Assembly (NCBI RefSeq): GCF_003259615.1
Contig: NZ_QLLR01000004.1
Span: 226,219 to 290,218, forward strand
Source of the DNA: Pedobacter cryoconitis
GTDB lineage: Bacteria > Bacteroidota > Bacteroidia > Sphingobacteriales > Sphingobacteriaceae
Direction: 5' to 3'
Length of the DNA: 64,000 bases
Below, piece by piece: positions 17,333 to 26,146 of this stretch (its first letter is position 1; each line of letters begins with the position of its first letter). A model generated the notes under the pieces. It was not told where the DNA came from, made no database searches, and saw nothing but the letters and a program-made list of their open reading frames with translations. The translations under genes and the position numbers were made by a program.

Positions 17333-19894
17333 TCAATTACGTAAAATTAGCACTAATGCAGTAATTATACTAGAAAGCGCAGCTGAAACAGTCGCTATTC
17401 CTGCTATGCCAAATTTTTCCCTCGGTGCGCGCTTAGGAACAAAAATCTCTGCCCCTGGCTTAACCCTCGGATAATTATTAAAGAACAAGAATTTGCTTCC
17501 AGCATCCACAGAACCATTCGCATATTGAATATATGCACTTTTCTTGTTTGCGTTATATGTAAAGCCTCCAGCTCCATTAATATACTGCTTCATACTTTTA
17601 TTTGGGCTATAAACGATATTTGTTGGCCTTAAAACTTCCCCGGTTACTTTAACAGTCTGCAATTGTTTAGGTACTCTAATTACATCGCCATCTTCAACCA
17701 GCAGGTCAAACTTTGAACCTGGAGTTTTTATTATTTTCTGAAGATCAATTCCTACAAGGTCACTTCCTAATATTTTAACTTCCTGAATTAGCTGCGCAGT
17801 ATCCTGAACACCCGCTCCCTGTAATCTTTTCAGATTCGCCAGTTTTTGTAATTCTTCTTCCTGTTTATCAATAACATTTTTATTAGAAGAACCAGCAAGT
17901 TTTCCACTGATAAGCCTTCCATTTTTATCCCTCTGACCCTCTTCTTCTTTTTTATCAGGACCTGGTCTTTTCAACGAAGCGCCTTCAGCAAAGGAAAGAA
18001 CTGTTAAACCTCCAGCCCTTTTAATCAGATCCGAAATACGCTCATCTTTTCTTGTGATAGTGTAAATGCCCGGATAAAGTACTTCGCCTTCAACTTTAAC
18101 CTGTTGCTGTGTTTGGTAACCTTCAGAACTTCTGATCGATACAATATCAAATGGCTGCAGCACAAAAGTAGTATCCTGCAATTTCAAGTCTCCAGAGATA
18201 CTCACATTTAAGATCTCAGCAGTTTTAGCTGAGATGGAGTTTGCATCACTATTTTTAATTCTTCTCGCAATTTCTATACGATTTGGTGTAGCACCTTCTT
18301 TAAATCCACCAGCCATTTGTATCAATGACTCTAACGTCATGCCATCAGCATAATCAAATACGCCTGGTTTCCTTACTTCACCTTTAATATCTACTTTATA
18401 TTCTTCTCTTAAATCAAATATAGAAGAGATAGTAATTTTATCTTCTCTCCTCAATGAAATATCCGGATCTATACTTTTGAGAACTTTATCAACATCAAAA
18501 GATAATAATGCAAGACTATTATCCGTATTTAATCTGGAAATATATCCCCTATTCAAAAAGGCGTCCTCCTTTAGTCCATCCGCCTTTTGTATTAACTGTT
18601 TTAAAGTTAAGCCATTATCCAACTCATACTGTCCTGGACGGAATACAGCGCCCGCTATTTCAACTCTGTTAGCAAAACGATCTAAAATAGTTTCTACAAC
18701 ATATTTATCACCATTTAATGGGTTATACTTACTAAAATCATTTGCATTTACATCAATAATTCGTCTCTCCTTATTTGTGTTCTGTAAAACCTTAATCTTA
18801 GCAGTATAAGCCTTGTTAGAAAATCCTCCTGCAAAACTGATTACATCTTCCAATGACTCCGTATTCAGTACTTCATAAAGGGCAGGTCTTTTCACTTCAC
18901 CAGACATTTCTACTCTGGTTTGATATACAGGGATATTAATCACATCCTGATCCTGCAGACGAATGTTTCCTGTTTGAATTCCCTTCAACAGGAAATTATA
19001 AACATCAATAGTAGATACTATTTTGTTATTACGAATGACTTGTATTTTTCTAAAAGATCCGTTTTCATTGGGTCCACCAGATGCGTTTAAAGCGTTAAAA
19101 ACTGTTGATAAAGAAGATAAAGTATAGGATCCTGGTTTTACAACCTCTCCCAAAAGAGTAATTTTAATACTTCTTATATTACCCAGATTAATTGCAACAT
19201 TAGTTCTGCCACTTTTTAGACTTGGATAAGTTCCCGACATTGCAGCCCGAATTTTAGCTGTTGCCTGTTCGATTGAAAGTCCGCCAACAGAAACTAACCC
19301 TACATATTGCAGACGAATAGTTCCGTCTGGGCTAACCTGAAGTTTATAATTTGCTTCATTATCACCTGAAAGATCAATTAAGAGCTGATCATCAGGACCA
19401 ATAATATAGCTTTTAGGAGTGGCCATCCTCAAATTAGGTTCAAACCTGATATCATCATTTTTGAAAAGTTCTGCTCCAAAAATCTTTGGAATCAGATTTC
19501 CAAAAGCATCTTTTAATTCTGTTTTTGCCTGCGTAGAAAGATTACGTTTTTTATTTCTTGTTGAATCCGCACCATCATATGTCCTTGAAGAAACATCATC
19601 AGCAGAAGTTTGACTGCTTGGCTTATTTTCAGTATTACCTGATTTTCTAATTTTCTCAACCCTCAATCTTAATTTGGCTGTTTCTTCGGATTTCATACCC
19701 TGTGCAGCAGCCATCTGTTCTAACTGAGCATCGTTGTAGCCAACAGACTCTGCCCGTTGCATCAATTGTCGTATTTGCGTGTCTGATAGTTCATCGACTT
19801 TCACATCAGAATAATTAGTTTGAGCAAAAACACCCTGGCCAAAAGCAATACACAATAAAAAGACTAATGCAGCTGTAATTTTTTTAACATTCAT
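17333..19894 (-). CDS. Wza-like polysaccharide export protein with multiple SLBB domains
   Basis: An 853-residue exporter of the Bacteroidota type, more than twice the size of E. coli Wza. The signal peptide ends near VFAQ. A poly-export domain around residues 165-240 contains YIIGPDDQLLIDLSGDNE. I count six SLBB repeats, each of the pattern GEVxxPG...GG, for instance LLGEVVKPGSY, MSGEVKRPALY, IAGAVFRPGQY, IKGEVRKPGVF, VEGEVLYPGIY and VTGEVLRPTNI. The C terminus has a final membrane-like helix (FGIAGIATVSAALSSIITAL). It should form the outer-membrane export channel, with Wzz docked from below. Confidence 0.88.
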   Translation of the reverse strand: MNVKKITAALVFLLCIAFGQGVFAQTNYSDVKVDELSDTQIRQLMQRAESVGYNDAQLEQMAAAQGMKSEETAKLRLRVEKIRKSGNTENKPSSQTSADDVSSRTYDGADSTRNKKRNLSTQAKTELKDAFGNLIPKIFGAELFKNDDIRFEPNLRMATPKSYIIGPDDQLLIDLSGDNEANYKLQVSPDGTIRLQYVGLVSVGGLSIEQATAKIRAAMSGTYPSLKSGRTNVAINLGNIRSIKITLLGEVVKPGSYTLSSLSTVFNALNASGGPNENGSFRKIQVIRNNKIVSTIDVYNFLLKGIQTGNIRLQDQDVINIPVYQTRVEMSGEVKRPALYEVLNTESLEDVISFAGGFSNKAYTAKIKVLQNTNKERRIIDVNANDFSKYNPLNGDKYVVETILDRFANRVEIAGAVFRPGQYELDNGLTLKQLIQKADGLKEDAFLNRGYISRLNTDNSLALLSFDVDKVLKSIDPDISLRREDKITISSIFDLREEYKVDIKGEVRKPGVFDYADGMTLESLIQMAGGFKEGATPNRIEIARRIKNSDANSISAKTAEILNVSISGDLKLQDTTFVLQPFDIVSIRSSEGYQTQQQVKVEGEVLYPGIYTITRKDERISDLIKRAGGLTVLSFAEGASLKRPGPDKKEEEGQRDKNGRLISGKLAGSSNKNVIDKQEEELQKLANLKRLQGAGVQDTAQLIQEVKILGSDLVGIDLQKIIKTPGSKFDLLVEDGDVIRVPKQLQTVKVTGEVLRPTNIVYSPNKSMKQYINGAGGFTYNANKKSAYIQYANGSVDAGSKFLFFNNYPRVKPGAEIFVPKRAPREKFGIAGIATVSAALSSIITALVLILRN

Positions 19895-19923
19895 AAGGGT
19901 AACCTGTATAATATATTTTATAT

Positions 19924-21060
19924 CTATTCGAAGTGATTCAGCGTATTAAAACCACCCTCTTTCAAAAATTCGTCTTTTTTCATTAATTGTAAATCAGCGT
20001 GAACCATTTCTTTAACCAACATTGGCAAATCATACTTTGGTTCCCAGCCTAACTGAGTTTTAGATTTGGTAGGATCTCCTAATAACAAATCAACCTCTGT
20101 TGGCCTGAAATACTTCGGATCAACACAAACTACTGTAGTTCCTGGTTTTAAATAGAGATCATTTAAACCTAAAGACAGGACAAGATCCTGATCAATATCT
20201 ATAATTACACCTTTCTCATATTCATCTTTACCACTGAATTCTATTTCGATGCCTAATTCTGCGAAGCTCATTTTAACAAAATCACGAACAGTCGTTGTAA
20301 CCCCTGTAGCAATTACAAAATCTTCTGCCTTATCCTGCTGAAGAATTAACCACATGGCTTCGATATAATCTTTAGCATGTCCCCAATCCCTTTGTGCAGA
20401 AAGATTACCTAAATACAAGCATTTTTGTAAACCCAGCGCAATCTTACTTGCAGCTCTCGTAATTTTACGGGTCACAAAGGTTTCCCCCCTGAGCGGACTT
20501 TCGTGATTAAACAAAATTCCATTACAAGCAAACATACCATAAGCCTCTCTATAATTTACAGTTATCCAATAACCATAAATTTTGGCAACCGCGTAAGGTG
20601 ACCTGGGATAAAATGGAGTACTTTCACTTTGAGGTACCGCTTGTACCAAACCATATAATTCAGACGTAGAAGCTTGATAAATTCTTGTCTTTTTTTCCAA
20701 TCCCAGAATACGGATAGCCTCTAATAATCTTAAAGTTCCAAGACCATCAGCATTAGCAGTGTATTCCGGCATTTCGAAACTTACTTGTACATGGCTCATT
20801 GCCGCCAGATTGTAGATTTCATCCGGCTGCGTCTCCTGAATAATACGAATCAGGTTTGTAGAATCTGTAAGATCACCAAAATGCAATTTAAAATTAACCC
20901 CAAGCTCATGCTGATCCTGATATAAATGATCAATTCTATCCGTATTGAACAAAGAAGAACGTCTTTTTAGCCCATGCACAAAATACCCTTTCTTCAAAAG
21001 GAATTCTGCAAGATAGGCACCATCCTGGCCTGTAACACCGGTAATTAGAGCAACTTTCAT
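19924..21060 (-). CDS. gmd: GDP-mannose 4,6-dehydratase
   Basis: A 378-residue SDR-family enzyme. GVTGQDG at residues 8-14 binds NADP, the [17 protein letters not shown] segment is typical of Gmd, and the catalytic Tyr-Lys pair lies in [27 protein letters not shown] and the length are also standard. It makes GDP-4-keto-6-deoxy-mannose. No GDP-fucose synthase, RMD or perosamine synthase gene of the usual kind follows, so the final sugar cannot be stated; the partner may be encoded elsewhere. Confidence 0.94.
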   Translation of the reverse strand: MKVALITGVTGQDGAYLAEFLLKKGYFVHGLKRRSSLFNTDRIDHLYQDQHELGVNFKLHFGDLTDSTNLIRIIQETQPDEIYNLAAMSHVQVSFEMPEYTANADGLGTLRLLEAIRILGLEKKTRIYQASTSELYGLVQAVPQSESTPFYPRSPYAVAKIYGYWITVNYREAYGMFACNGILFNHESPLRGETFVTRKITRAASKIALGLQKCLYLGNLSAQRDWGHAKDYIEAMWLILQQDKAEDFVIATGVTTTVRDFVKMSFAELGIEIEFSGKDEYEKGVIIDIDQDLVLSLGLNDLYLKPGTTVVCVDPKYFRPTEVDLLLGDPTKSKTQLGWEPKYDLPMLVKEMVHADLQLMKKDEFLKEGGFNTLNHFE

Positions 21061-21140
21061 TCGGTTAATTTTTTTTTATGTAGAGGCCAAAGATAAATGA
21101 ATTATTTGATTACTGAGAAATATATCACAATAGAAACGGC

Positions 21141-21998
21141 CTATAAGTTTTGTATACAGAAATTTAAACTATCCCTCCAATAAGGTATTTCAAGGCCTAT
21201 TATGGCTTTAATTTTAGTCTTGTCCATCACAGAATAATGCGGGCGTTTTGCTCTGGTTACAAAAGCAGAAGACAGAACAGGTAAAACAGTCATATCTACC
21301 TCTGCAAACTCAAAAACAGCCTTTGCAAAATCATACCACGAGGCAACACCCTCATTACTATAATGATAAAGGCCGTAATTTGTCTTTTCATTTTCAATGA
21401 TATGAATGATGACCCTGGCCAGATCCATTGCATAAGTAGGTGTACCTACCTGATCGCAAATGACATTAAGCTCATCTCTACTCTGTGCCAGTTTTAGCAT
21501 CGTTTTTACGAAATTACCAGCCTTTTCAGAATATAACCAGCTTGTTCTGATAATATAATAGGAGTCCATGATTTCCTGTATCTCCTGTTCGCCCTTTAAC
21601 TTAGACAAACCATAAACATTAACAGGACTCGTGTGCATTTCCTCTTTCAAAGGAATACCAGAATTTCCATCGAAAACAAAATCTGTAGAGATATGTATTA
21701 AAGTGGTTTGATGCGTCAAACAAATTTCAGCAAGTCTTTTCACTGCAAACTCATTAATTTCGAAAGCACGATCTAAATCCTCTTCTGCCTGATCAACAGC
21801 CGTATAAGCAGCGCAATTTATACAGTATACAGGCTTATACTGTTCAAAAACACGGGCAACATCCGCTGCATTCACAAAATCCAGCTCTGCTTTCGAAAGA
21901 AAGAAATAGTTAAACGCTTGTTCTTTCCCTGAAACAACTTCATTCAGGCACTGCCCAAGTTGTCCGCTCCCGCCAATTACGATAATATTTTTTTTCAT
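21141..21998 (-). CDS. rfbD: dTDP-4-dehydrorhamnose reductase
   Basis: A 285-residue RmlD-type reductase. The nucleotide loop is GGSGQLGQ near residue 9; NCAAYTAVDQAEED, STDFVFDG and PVNVYGLSKLKGE are the family landmarks. RmlD makes dTDP-rhamnose, yet rfbA, rfbB and rfbC are absent here, so the other three steps must be encoded elsewhere or the enzyme acts on another 4-keto sugar. Its ATG overlaps the stop of the outer-membrane protein gene, and gmd follows 80 bases downstream. Confidence 0.9.
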   Translation of the reverse strand: MKKNIIVIGGSGQLGQCLNEVVSGKEQAFNYFFLSKAELDFVNAADVARVFEQYKPVYCINCAAYTAVDQAEEDLDRAFEINEFAVKRLAEICLTHQTTLIHISTDFVFDGNSGIPLKEEMHTSPVNVYGLSKLKGEQEIQEIMDSYYIIRTSWLYSEKAGNFVKTMLKLAQSRDELNVICDQVGTPTYAMDLARVIIHIIENEKTNYGLYHYSNEGVASWYDFAKAVFEFAEVDMTVLPVLSSAFVTRAKRPHYSVMDKTKIKAIIGLEIPYWRDSLNFCIQNL

Positions 21999-22702
21999 TA
22001 ATTTTTATTCCCGATATGAAATTGAATACCTACTGATACTGGATTCAATAAATATTCTGTTTTATGGAATCTATTCAATGAGCGCACGTTTGCTGCATCC
22101 TGCGGTACAGACTCTTGACGCTCATAAGAATAATAGAACTCCAGGTTCGTTTCCACAAATATAGAAATTTGTTTAATAGGGTTGATTTTTATTCCCAGAA
22201 CAGGTGTAATTGTAAATCCCTCTTTTGTAGCGATGATTTGATTCTGAGGCACTGCCATCGCAAGATCGGACGGAGAATTTAAAATAGGGTTTATATTGGT
22301 TGAAGTACCATCAAACTTATTTGACCTGTATCCCAAATCAAGTGCAAAGTAAGGCTGAAACTTAGTATAAGTAAAGTTCTTTTCAAAACCGACCTTAAAA
22401 GAGTAATCCTTCATTTTTCCACTTAAAACTTCACAACTTTCGCAATTATTAGAGAAATTCTCATTTCTGCTCATATAACTTCCATTTAGCCTGTAGCTGA
22501 ATAAGTTATCATTAAATTTAACAATAAAACTATTAAAAGAACTATTCAAATAGCTATTTCCGGCAGTCTGATTCATAATTTTGGGCATCTGCATATAGCT
22601 ATAGCCTCTTACACCAACACTGTACATATATTCACCATTCGATTGTGAATAAGCCGATGCAGAAAGTATTAAAAGGAAAAGGACGAGGTATGTTTTAATC
22701 AT
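21998..22702 (-). CDS. Outer-membrane beta-barrel protein at the head of the glycan operon
   Basis: A 234-residue exported protein. The signal peptide ends at SAYSQ. The remainder alternates hydrophobic and polar residues and ends with an aromatic-containing strand (NPVSVGIQFHIGNKN), a pattern of small outer-membrane barrels. A pair of cysteines in NCESCEVLSG may form a disulfide in an outer loop. It is the first gene of the leftward operon and overlaps rfbD by one base. I do not recognise a family with a known function; a barrel that assists surface glycan display is only a guess. Confidence 0.55.
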   Translation of the reverse strand: MIKTYLVLFLLILSASAYSQSNGEYMYSVGVRGYSYMQMPKIMNQTAGNSYLNSSFNSFIVKFNDNLFSYRLNGSYMSRNENFSNNCESCEVLSGKMKDYSFKVGFEKNFTYTKFQPYFALDLGYRSNKFDGTSTNINPILNSPSDLAMAVPQNQIIATKEGFTITPVLGIKINPIKQISIFVETNLEFYYSYERQESVPQDAANVRSLNRFHKTEYLLNPVSVGIQFHIGNKN

Positions 22703-22748
22703 AGATGTAAGGGCTATTTTAGTCTAAAGTATATAATAAAATACACTT

Positions 22749-22756
22749 CAAAATTA
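22749..22756 (-). promoter_or_regulatory. Candidate -7 box for the glycan operon
   Basis: Read on the minus strand the sequence is TAATTTTG, which fits the Bacteroidota -7 consensus TAnnTTTG. It is 47 bases upstream of the ATG at 22702. I see no convincing TTG at the expected -33 spacing, so this is a weak candidate. The location before a 22-kb run of leftward genes makes a promoter here likely in any case. Confidence 0.3.
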
Positions 22757-22925
22757 AATCATCTGTATACAATAACTCGACCAATTTGGCCAATTTAATT
22801 ACTATCATTTTAAATTAACTATTTAACTAAATCATATACATTCATAAATAATTTTTTTGCCCGACATCCCGGATTATTCCCCTCAGTCATCAAACAGACC
22901 AAGCACTTGTAATTATTAATAGAGC

Positions 22926-22959
22926 AAAAAAAGAGCAGTACGGTAAATTACCATACTGC
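22926..22959 (-). terminator. Intrinsic terminator after the GreA/Rnk-like gene
   Basis: On the minus strand an 11-bp stem (GCAGTATGGTA, with one G-U pair) and a three-base loop are followed by seven T residues. It lies about 30 bases after the stop of the gene at 22989-23387 and separates that gene from the glycan operon. Confidence 0.75.
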
Positions 22960-22988
22960 CCTAAAAAATTTAAGCTATTAAAAATTCA

Positions 22989-23387
22989 CTATTTCCTTAA
23001 CACCTCCTCAATCCGGAAAACTTTTACCCCTTCCGGCATTTCCCATTGTAACTCTGCACCTTGTGGATAACCCAGCATGGCAACGCCAATAGGTGATAAA
23101 ATTGATAAAGTATTGTTTTTCCTTTTCGCCAGCTCGGGAGCGACAAGATGATAAGTAAATTCATTGCCCGAAACCAGCTCTCTCACCTTTACACAAGTAT
23201 TTACAGTGACCACGTCTTGCGGCAGCTCCCGATGCAGCACCTGCCTGGCGTAGCGAAGTTCAAGCTCCAGTTTATCTTCATTGTATTTACTCAGCTTTCT
23301 TCTTCTGAGGTGACTTTTTAACAAATCAAAAATGCCCCTGGACAAAACAATTGGCCTGGTGTCTATCTTTATTGCGGTAGTATTCAT
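22989..23387 (-). CDS. GreA/GreB C-terminal domain protein, Rnk-like
   Basis: A 132-residue protein. The C-terminal part has the GreA/GreB FKBP-like fold motifs: VTVNTCVKVRELVSGNEFTY, then LSILSPIGVAMLGYPQGAELQWEMPEG, which corresponds to the SPLGxALLGxxxGD region. The N-terminal coiled coil that reaches the RNA polymerase active site in GreA is missing, and a shorter basic helix (LLKSHLRRRKLSKYNEDKLELEL) takes its place. This resembles the Rnk group, which binds RNA polymerase without cleavage activity. It is monocistronic, with its own terminator. Confidence 0.75.
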   Translation of the reverse strand: MNTTAIKIDTRPIVLSRGIFDLLKSHLRRRKLSKYNEDKLELELRYARQVLHRELPQDVVTVNTCVKVRELVSGNEFTYHLVAPELAKRKNNTLSILSPIGVAMLGYPQGAELQWEMPEGVKVFRIEEVLRK

Positions 23388-24308
23388 ATGTGATAATCAT
23401 GAGGTTATAAAAAAATAAAAAGACAATTAGCCTCAGCCTGCTATACTCAGCTGAGGCATTCTCCTCAAAGTCTTTACAACTCATTTTCAAGGAATGATTC
23501 ATAATGTTCAATGCTGCATTCTATTCCAGTGGAAGCCATACCAAAGCAAGCTAAAGCCTTCATGCACTCCTGAAAGAATAAAAAATGATGAAACCATCTT
23601 ATTTTTCAAATAATTCAACGAATTGTATATAAAATATAGCTACATAACCGCTAAAAAAAATTACACCTATTATTTTCAGCAGAACACAAACCGAAATGAA
23701 TAAAATTTAGTTGCATAGGATAGCTTCATCACAATTATATAAAGATGAAAAACAATTTAAATCAGGTTTAGATCCTGAACCCCACACCTTGAAAAAGGCT
23801 GGGGCCTGCTAAATAAAGTCCTTGCTGCTTTTAAGAAATGAATCACCCAATCGATACTGGATAAAAAGAAAACGGCAAAACATAGCCAATGCAATACGCA
23901 TTTGTAAAGCGAGTTGATTATCCGACATTCTGTTTAACCATTTAAAAGGATTCATTAATTCAAAGATAGCCCAAATGTCCGGATATAAAAAATCCTGGAA
24001 ATTTACGCCGCAGCCTCACTTTATTATCTTAAGGATTAAAACAAAGTTGATCAGGCTAAAACCACTAACCCTTTTACTCCTTTAGTCAGTTATTACTTTT
24101 TCCGGGCACTTAGTCACAAAAACAATACAAATCGTCCATAATTCGTCCAATCCAAGCTCTGGCCACACATTTAGCTCAATCCATCTAATTCTTAACCACT
24201 TTGGCATGGCACGGCATTTCCGTTGGCCTTTATTTTGCAACATTTCATGTAACAAAAATTATTTTTTGATAAACACCAATTTCTTATCCCCGTTAAACTC
24301 TATAACAT
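23388..24308. other. Long intergenic region without a supported gene
   Basis: These 921 bases separate a leftward gene from the rightward XRE regulator. Open frames here are short and have no recognisable content. One possible hairpin is at about 23779-23803 (CCCC...CCTT, GAAA loop, AAGG...GGGG) with a bulge. The stretch must hold the promoters of both flanking genes, but I could not place convincing boxes. I see no tRNA, CRISPR repeat or mobile-element ends. Confidence 0.5.
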
Positions 24309-24647
24309 ATGATTCAAAATATTGGAAAAAAGCTTAGAGCAATTCGCAACACGCATTGCATTAGCCAGAAAATCGTAGCCGACCAATTGGGCATATCTGT
24401 TACAGCCTACTCTAAAATAGAGACTGGAATAACTGATGTTTCTTTCTACAAAGTTCAGCAAATAGCTGATATATACGGAGTTTCAATAATAGACATGCTG
24501 CGTATAGGAGAGAAAGACTCCCAGGACGAACAGTACCCGGATGTAAAAAAACAATTAGATGAACTGAGTGAACGTTACAACGATCAACAGAAAAAAATCA
24601 TTCAACTGTATGAGATCATCAGGACTCAAAAGTCAGCATCACTTTAA
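24309..24647 (+). CDS. XRE-family transcriptional regulator
   Basis: A 112-residue DNA-binding protein. Residues 8-62 form a Cro/C1-type helix-turn-helix (KLRAIRNTHCISQKIVADQLGI, then SVTAYSKIETGITDVSFYKV). A short linker leads to a C-terminal heptad-like helix (LDELSERYNDQQKKIIQLYEIIR) that could form a coiled coil for dimerisation. Such small regulators are common in Bacteroidota, often without a dedicated partner. No adjacent gene in the same orientation suggests a target. Confidence 0.85.
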   Translation: MIQNIGKKLRAIRNTHCISQKIVADQLGISVTAYSKIETGITDVSFYKVQQIADIYGVSIIDMLRIGEKDSQDEQYPDVKKQLDELSERYNDQQKKIIQLYEIIRTQKSASL

Positions 24648-24782
24648 AGCAACACGATAAACTAGTTTCTAACCAACTCCCCATACAGCGTGTAAGGGGA
24701 AATAAATGCTCAATAAGGGAATTATTTTCCCCATACACAGAATAAATCCCCACTTTGTGTCGCTTAACGTAAAGCGGCAAAT

Positions 24783-24819
24783 AAAAAAAGCTTCCCTTCT
24801 GATTTAAGAAGAGAAGCTT
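24783..24819. terminator. Hairpin terminator between convergent genes
   Basis: A 13-bp stem with one mismatch (AAGCTTCCCTTCT with its complement), loop GATTTA. On the minus strand it is followed by a seven-T tract. It lies between the XRE gene (rightward) and the glycerophosphodiesterase gene (leftward), about 140 bases after the former. The minus-strand orientation is the better terminator. Confidence 0.55.
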
Positions 24820-25011
24820 AGCTATTTGCCTTTTAGCTAACTCTGGAATCTACCGGAAATTATAACCGAATTCTCCCTGTTGACCCTATATCAGCAACAA
24901 TTTCTGCTGCCTTATTTTTCGAAAATCCAATTGTTTATTCTCATACTATCCCTATTAACCAGATAAAGAAAGTTTTTATTCCGGCCGGTTTGCGTTCGTA
25001 TTGACTTCTCT

Positions 25012-25071
25012 ATGAGTCCACCATGAGTCACAGTGAGTCCACCTTTTCCCCTATAAATACGTGGACTCACT
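25012..25071. repeat. GAGTCCAC direct and inverted repeats
   Basis: ATGAGTCCACC (25012-25022) is followed by AGTGAGTCCAC (25032-25042) and by its exact inverted copy GTGGACTCACT (25061-25071). The perfect 11-bp inverted pair is separated by 18 bases. There is no T tract, so it does not look like a terminator. The region is otherwise non-coding. It could be an operator or the relic of a small mobile repeat. Confidence 0.55.
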
Positions 25072-25160
25072 ACGAGCTTTAAGCAGACCTGACATGGATT
25101 CACAAAGGAGTCACTCAGAACCAGGTCAGTCCCGTGCCAAAATAAAACCTTAAGCTACAA

Positions 25161-25224
25161 AAAAGCCATGCTGTTTTCCAGGCCACTCCCCTGTTCAGGA
25201 GATTAAGCAAGGAAACAGCATGGC
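25161..25224 (-). terminator. Intrinsic terminator of the TonB receptor-phosphodiesterase operon
   Basis: Inverted arms at 25165-25179 and 25211-25224 (GCCATGCTGTTT core, one bulged base) with a run of A just left of the stem on the plus strand, which is a T tract for leftward transcripts. It lies 21 bases after the stop of the gene ending at 25246. Confidence 0.75.
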
Positions 25225-25245
25225 CATTTCAGAAGAATATTTAAT

Positions 25246-26136
25246 TTATTTCTGGTAACTTCCGAACAGCGAAACAGCTAAATCCGGATAATCAGAGATA
25301 ATACCATCTACATTAAGCGCTGCCATCTTTTTCAAAGACAACTCATCATTTACAGTCCACGGTAAAACCTTCATACCTAGTGTATGCGCATCTTTTACAA
25401 ATTCCTCATCTATCATTAGATAATATGGACTTATGGTATCAGGCGTAAAGCCAAGCTTGCCCAGGTTAACTTTAAAGCTGTCTTTGTTTGCAACCAGGTA
25501 AGAAAGCTTCTGTTTAGGATACTGCTTGTGTAATACGGCCAGTGGCCTGGTATCAAATGATTGTATCGTGACTTTTTTAGTGATTCCCTTAGCCTTCAGT
25601 ATGTCCATCACTAATCTGGCGAATACTTCAGGAACCGGATGCGCTGTAACATCACCTTCAGCCGAACTCTTGATTTCAATATTATAAGCAACCGGTTTCA
25701 AATGATGAGCCTTTACATAAGCCTCCACACTATCAATTAATACCGCTAACAACGGCTTCACCGTTTTTAACTTCTGTTGTTTTGGAAAAGCAGCATTCAC
25801 CTTTGTTCCGCCGTCATAGCTCTTGATCATCGCATAAGGCATTTTATATAACAAAAGGGATTTTTCCTCTGCCTTGGTTATTGCTGTACCATCAGGCTTT
25901 AGCATAAAATCGGCAGACATATATAAATCATGAGAGACAACAACCTGCTGGTCCTCTGAGATTACACAATCCAATTCTAATGTCCTTACTCCAAGATCTA
26001 CCGCATGCAGCATGGCCGCTATAGAGTTTTCCGGCATAATTCCTCTTCCGCCACGATGGCCTTGTACATCAATTTTTTGCTGGGCAATTGCAGTAGATAA
26101 ACCAAAACAACCAACGATTAAAAACAAATATTTCAT
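25246..26136 (-). CDS. Periplasmic glycerophosphodiester phosphodiesterase
   Basis: A 296-residue GDPD-family enzyme. I chose the ATG at 26136; a longer frame exists, but the shorter form begins with a clean signal peptide that ends AIAQ. Catalytic signatures are present: H27-R28-G in GHRGGRGIMPEN with E36-N37, E54 and D56 in TLELDCV, and H69 in VVSHD. The protein should hydrolyse glycerophosphodiesters to glycerol-3-phosphate in the periplasm. It starts ten bases after the TonB receptor gene, so both are co-transcribed and the receptor probably supplies its substrate. Confidence 0.88.
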   Translation of the reverse strand: MKYLFLIVGCFGLSTAIAQQKIDVQGHRGGRGIMPENSIAAMLHAVDLGVRTLELDCVISEDQQVVVSHDLYMSADFMLKPDGTAITKAEEKSLLLYKMPYAMIKSYDGGTKVNAAFPKQQKLKTVKPLLAVLIDSVEAYVKAHHLKPVAYNIEIKSSAEGDVTAHPVPEVFARLVMDILKAKGITKKVTIQSFDTRPLAVLHKQYPKQKLSYLVANKDSFKVNLGKLGFTPDTISPYYLMIDEEFVKDAHTLGMKVLPWTVNDELSLKKMAALNVDGIISDYPDLAVSLFGSYQK

Positions 26137-26146
26137 ATAGCGATAA

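Noticed and set aside
23326..23511. 61-residue frame on the minus strand overlapping the start of the GreA/Rnk-like gene
   Set aside because: It overlaps a well-supported gene in another frame, has no recognisable content and ends within it.
24912..25103. 63-residue frame on the minus strand between two terminators
   Set aside because: It spans the GAGTCCAC repeats, has no family resemblance and no good ribosome-binding site; more likely chance.
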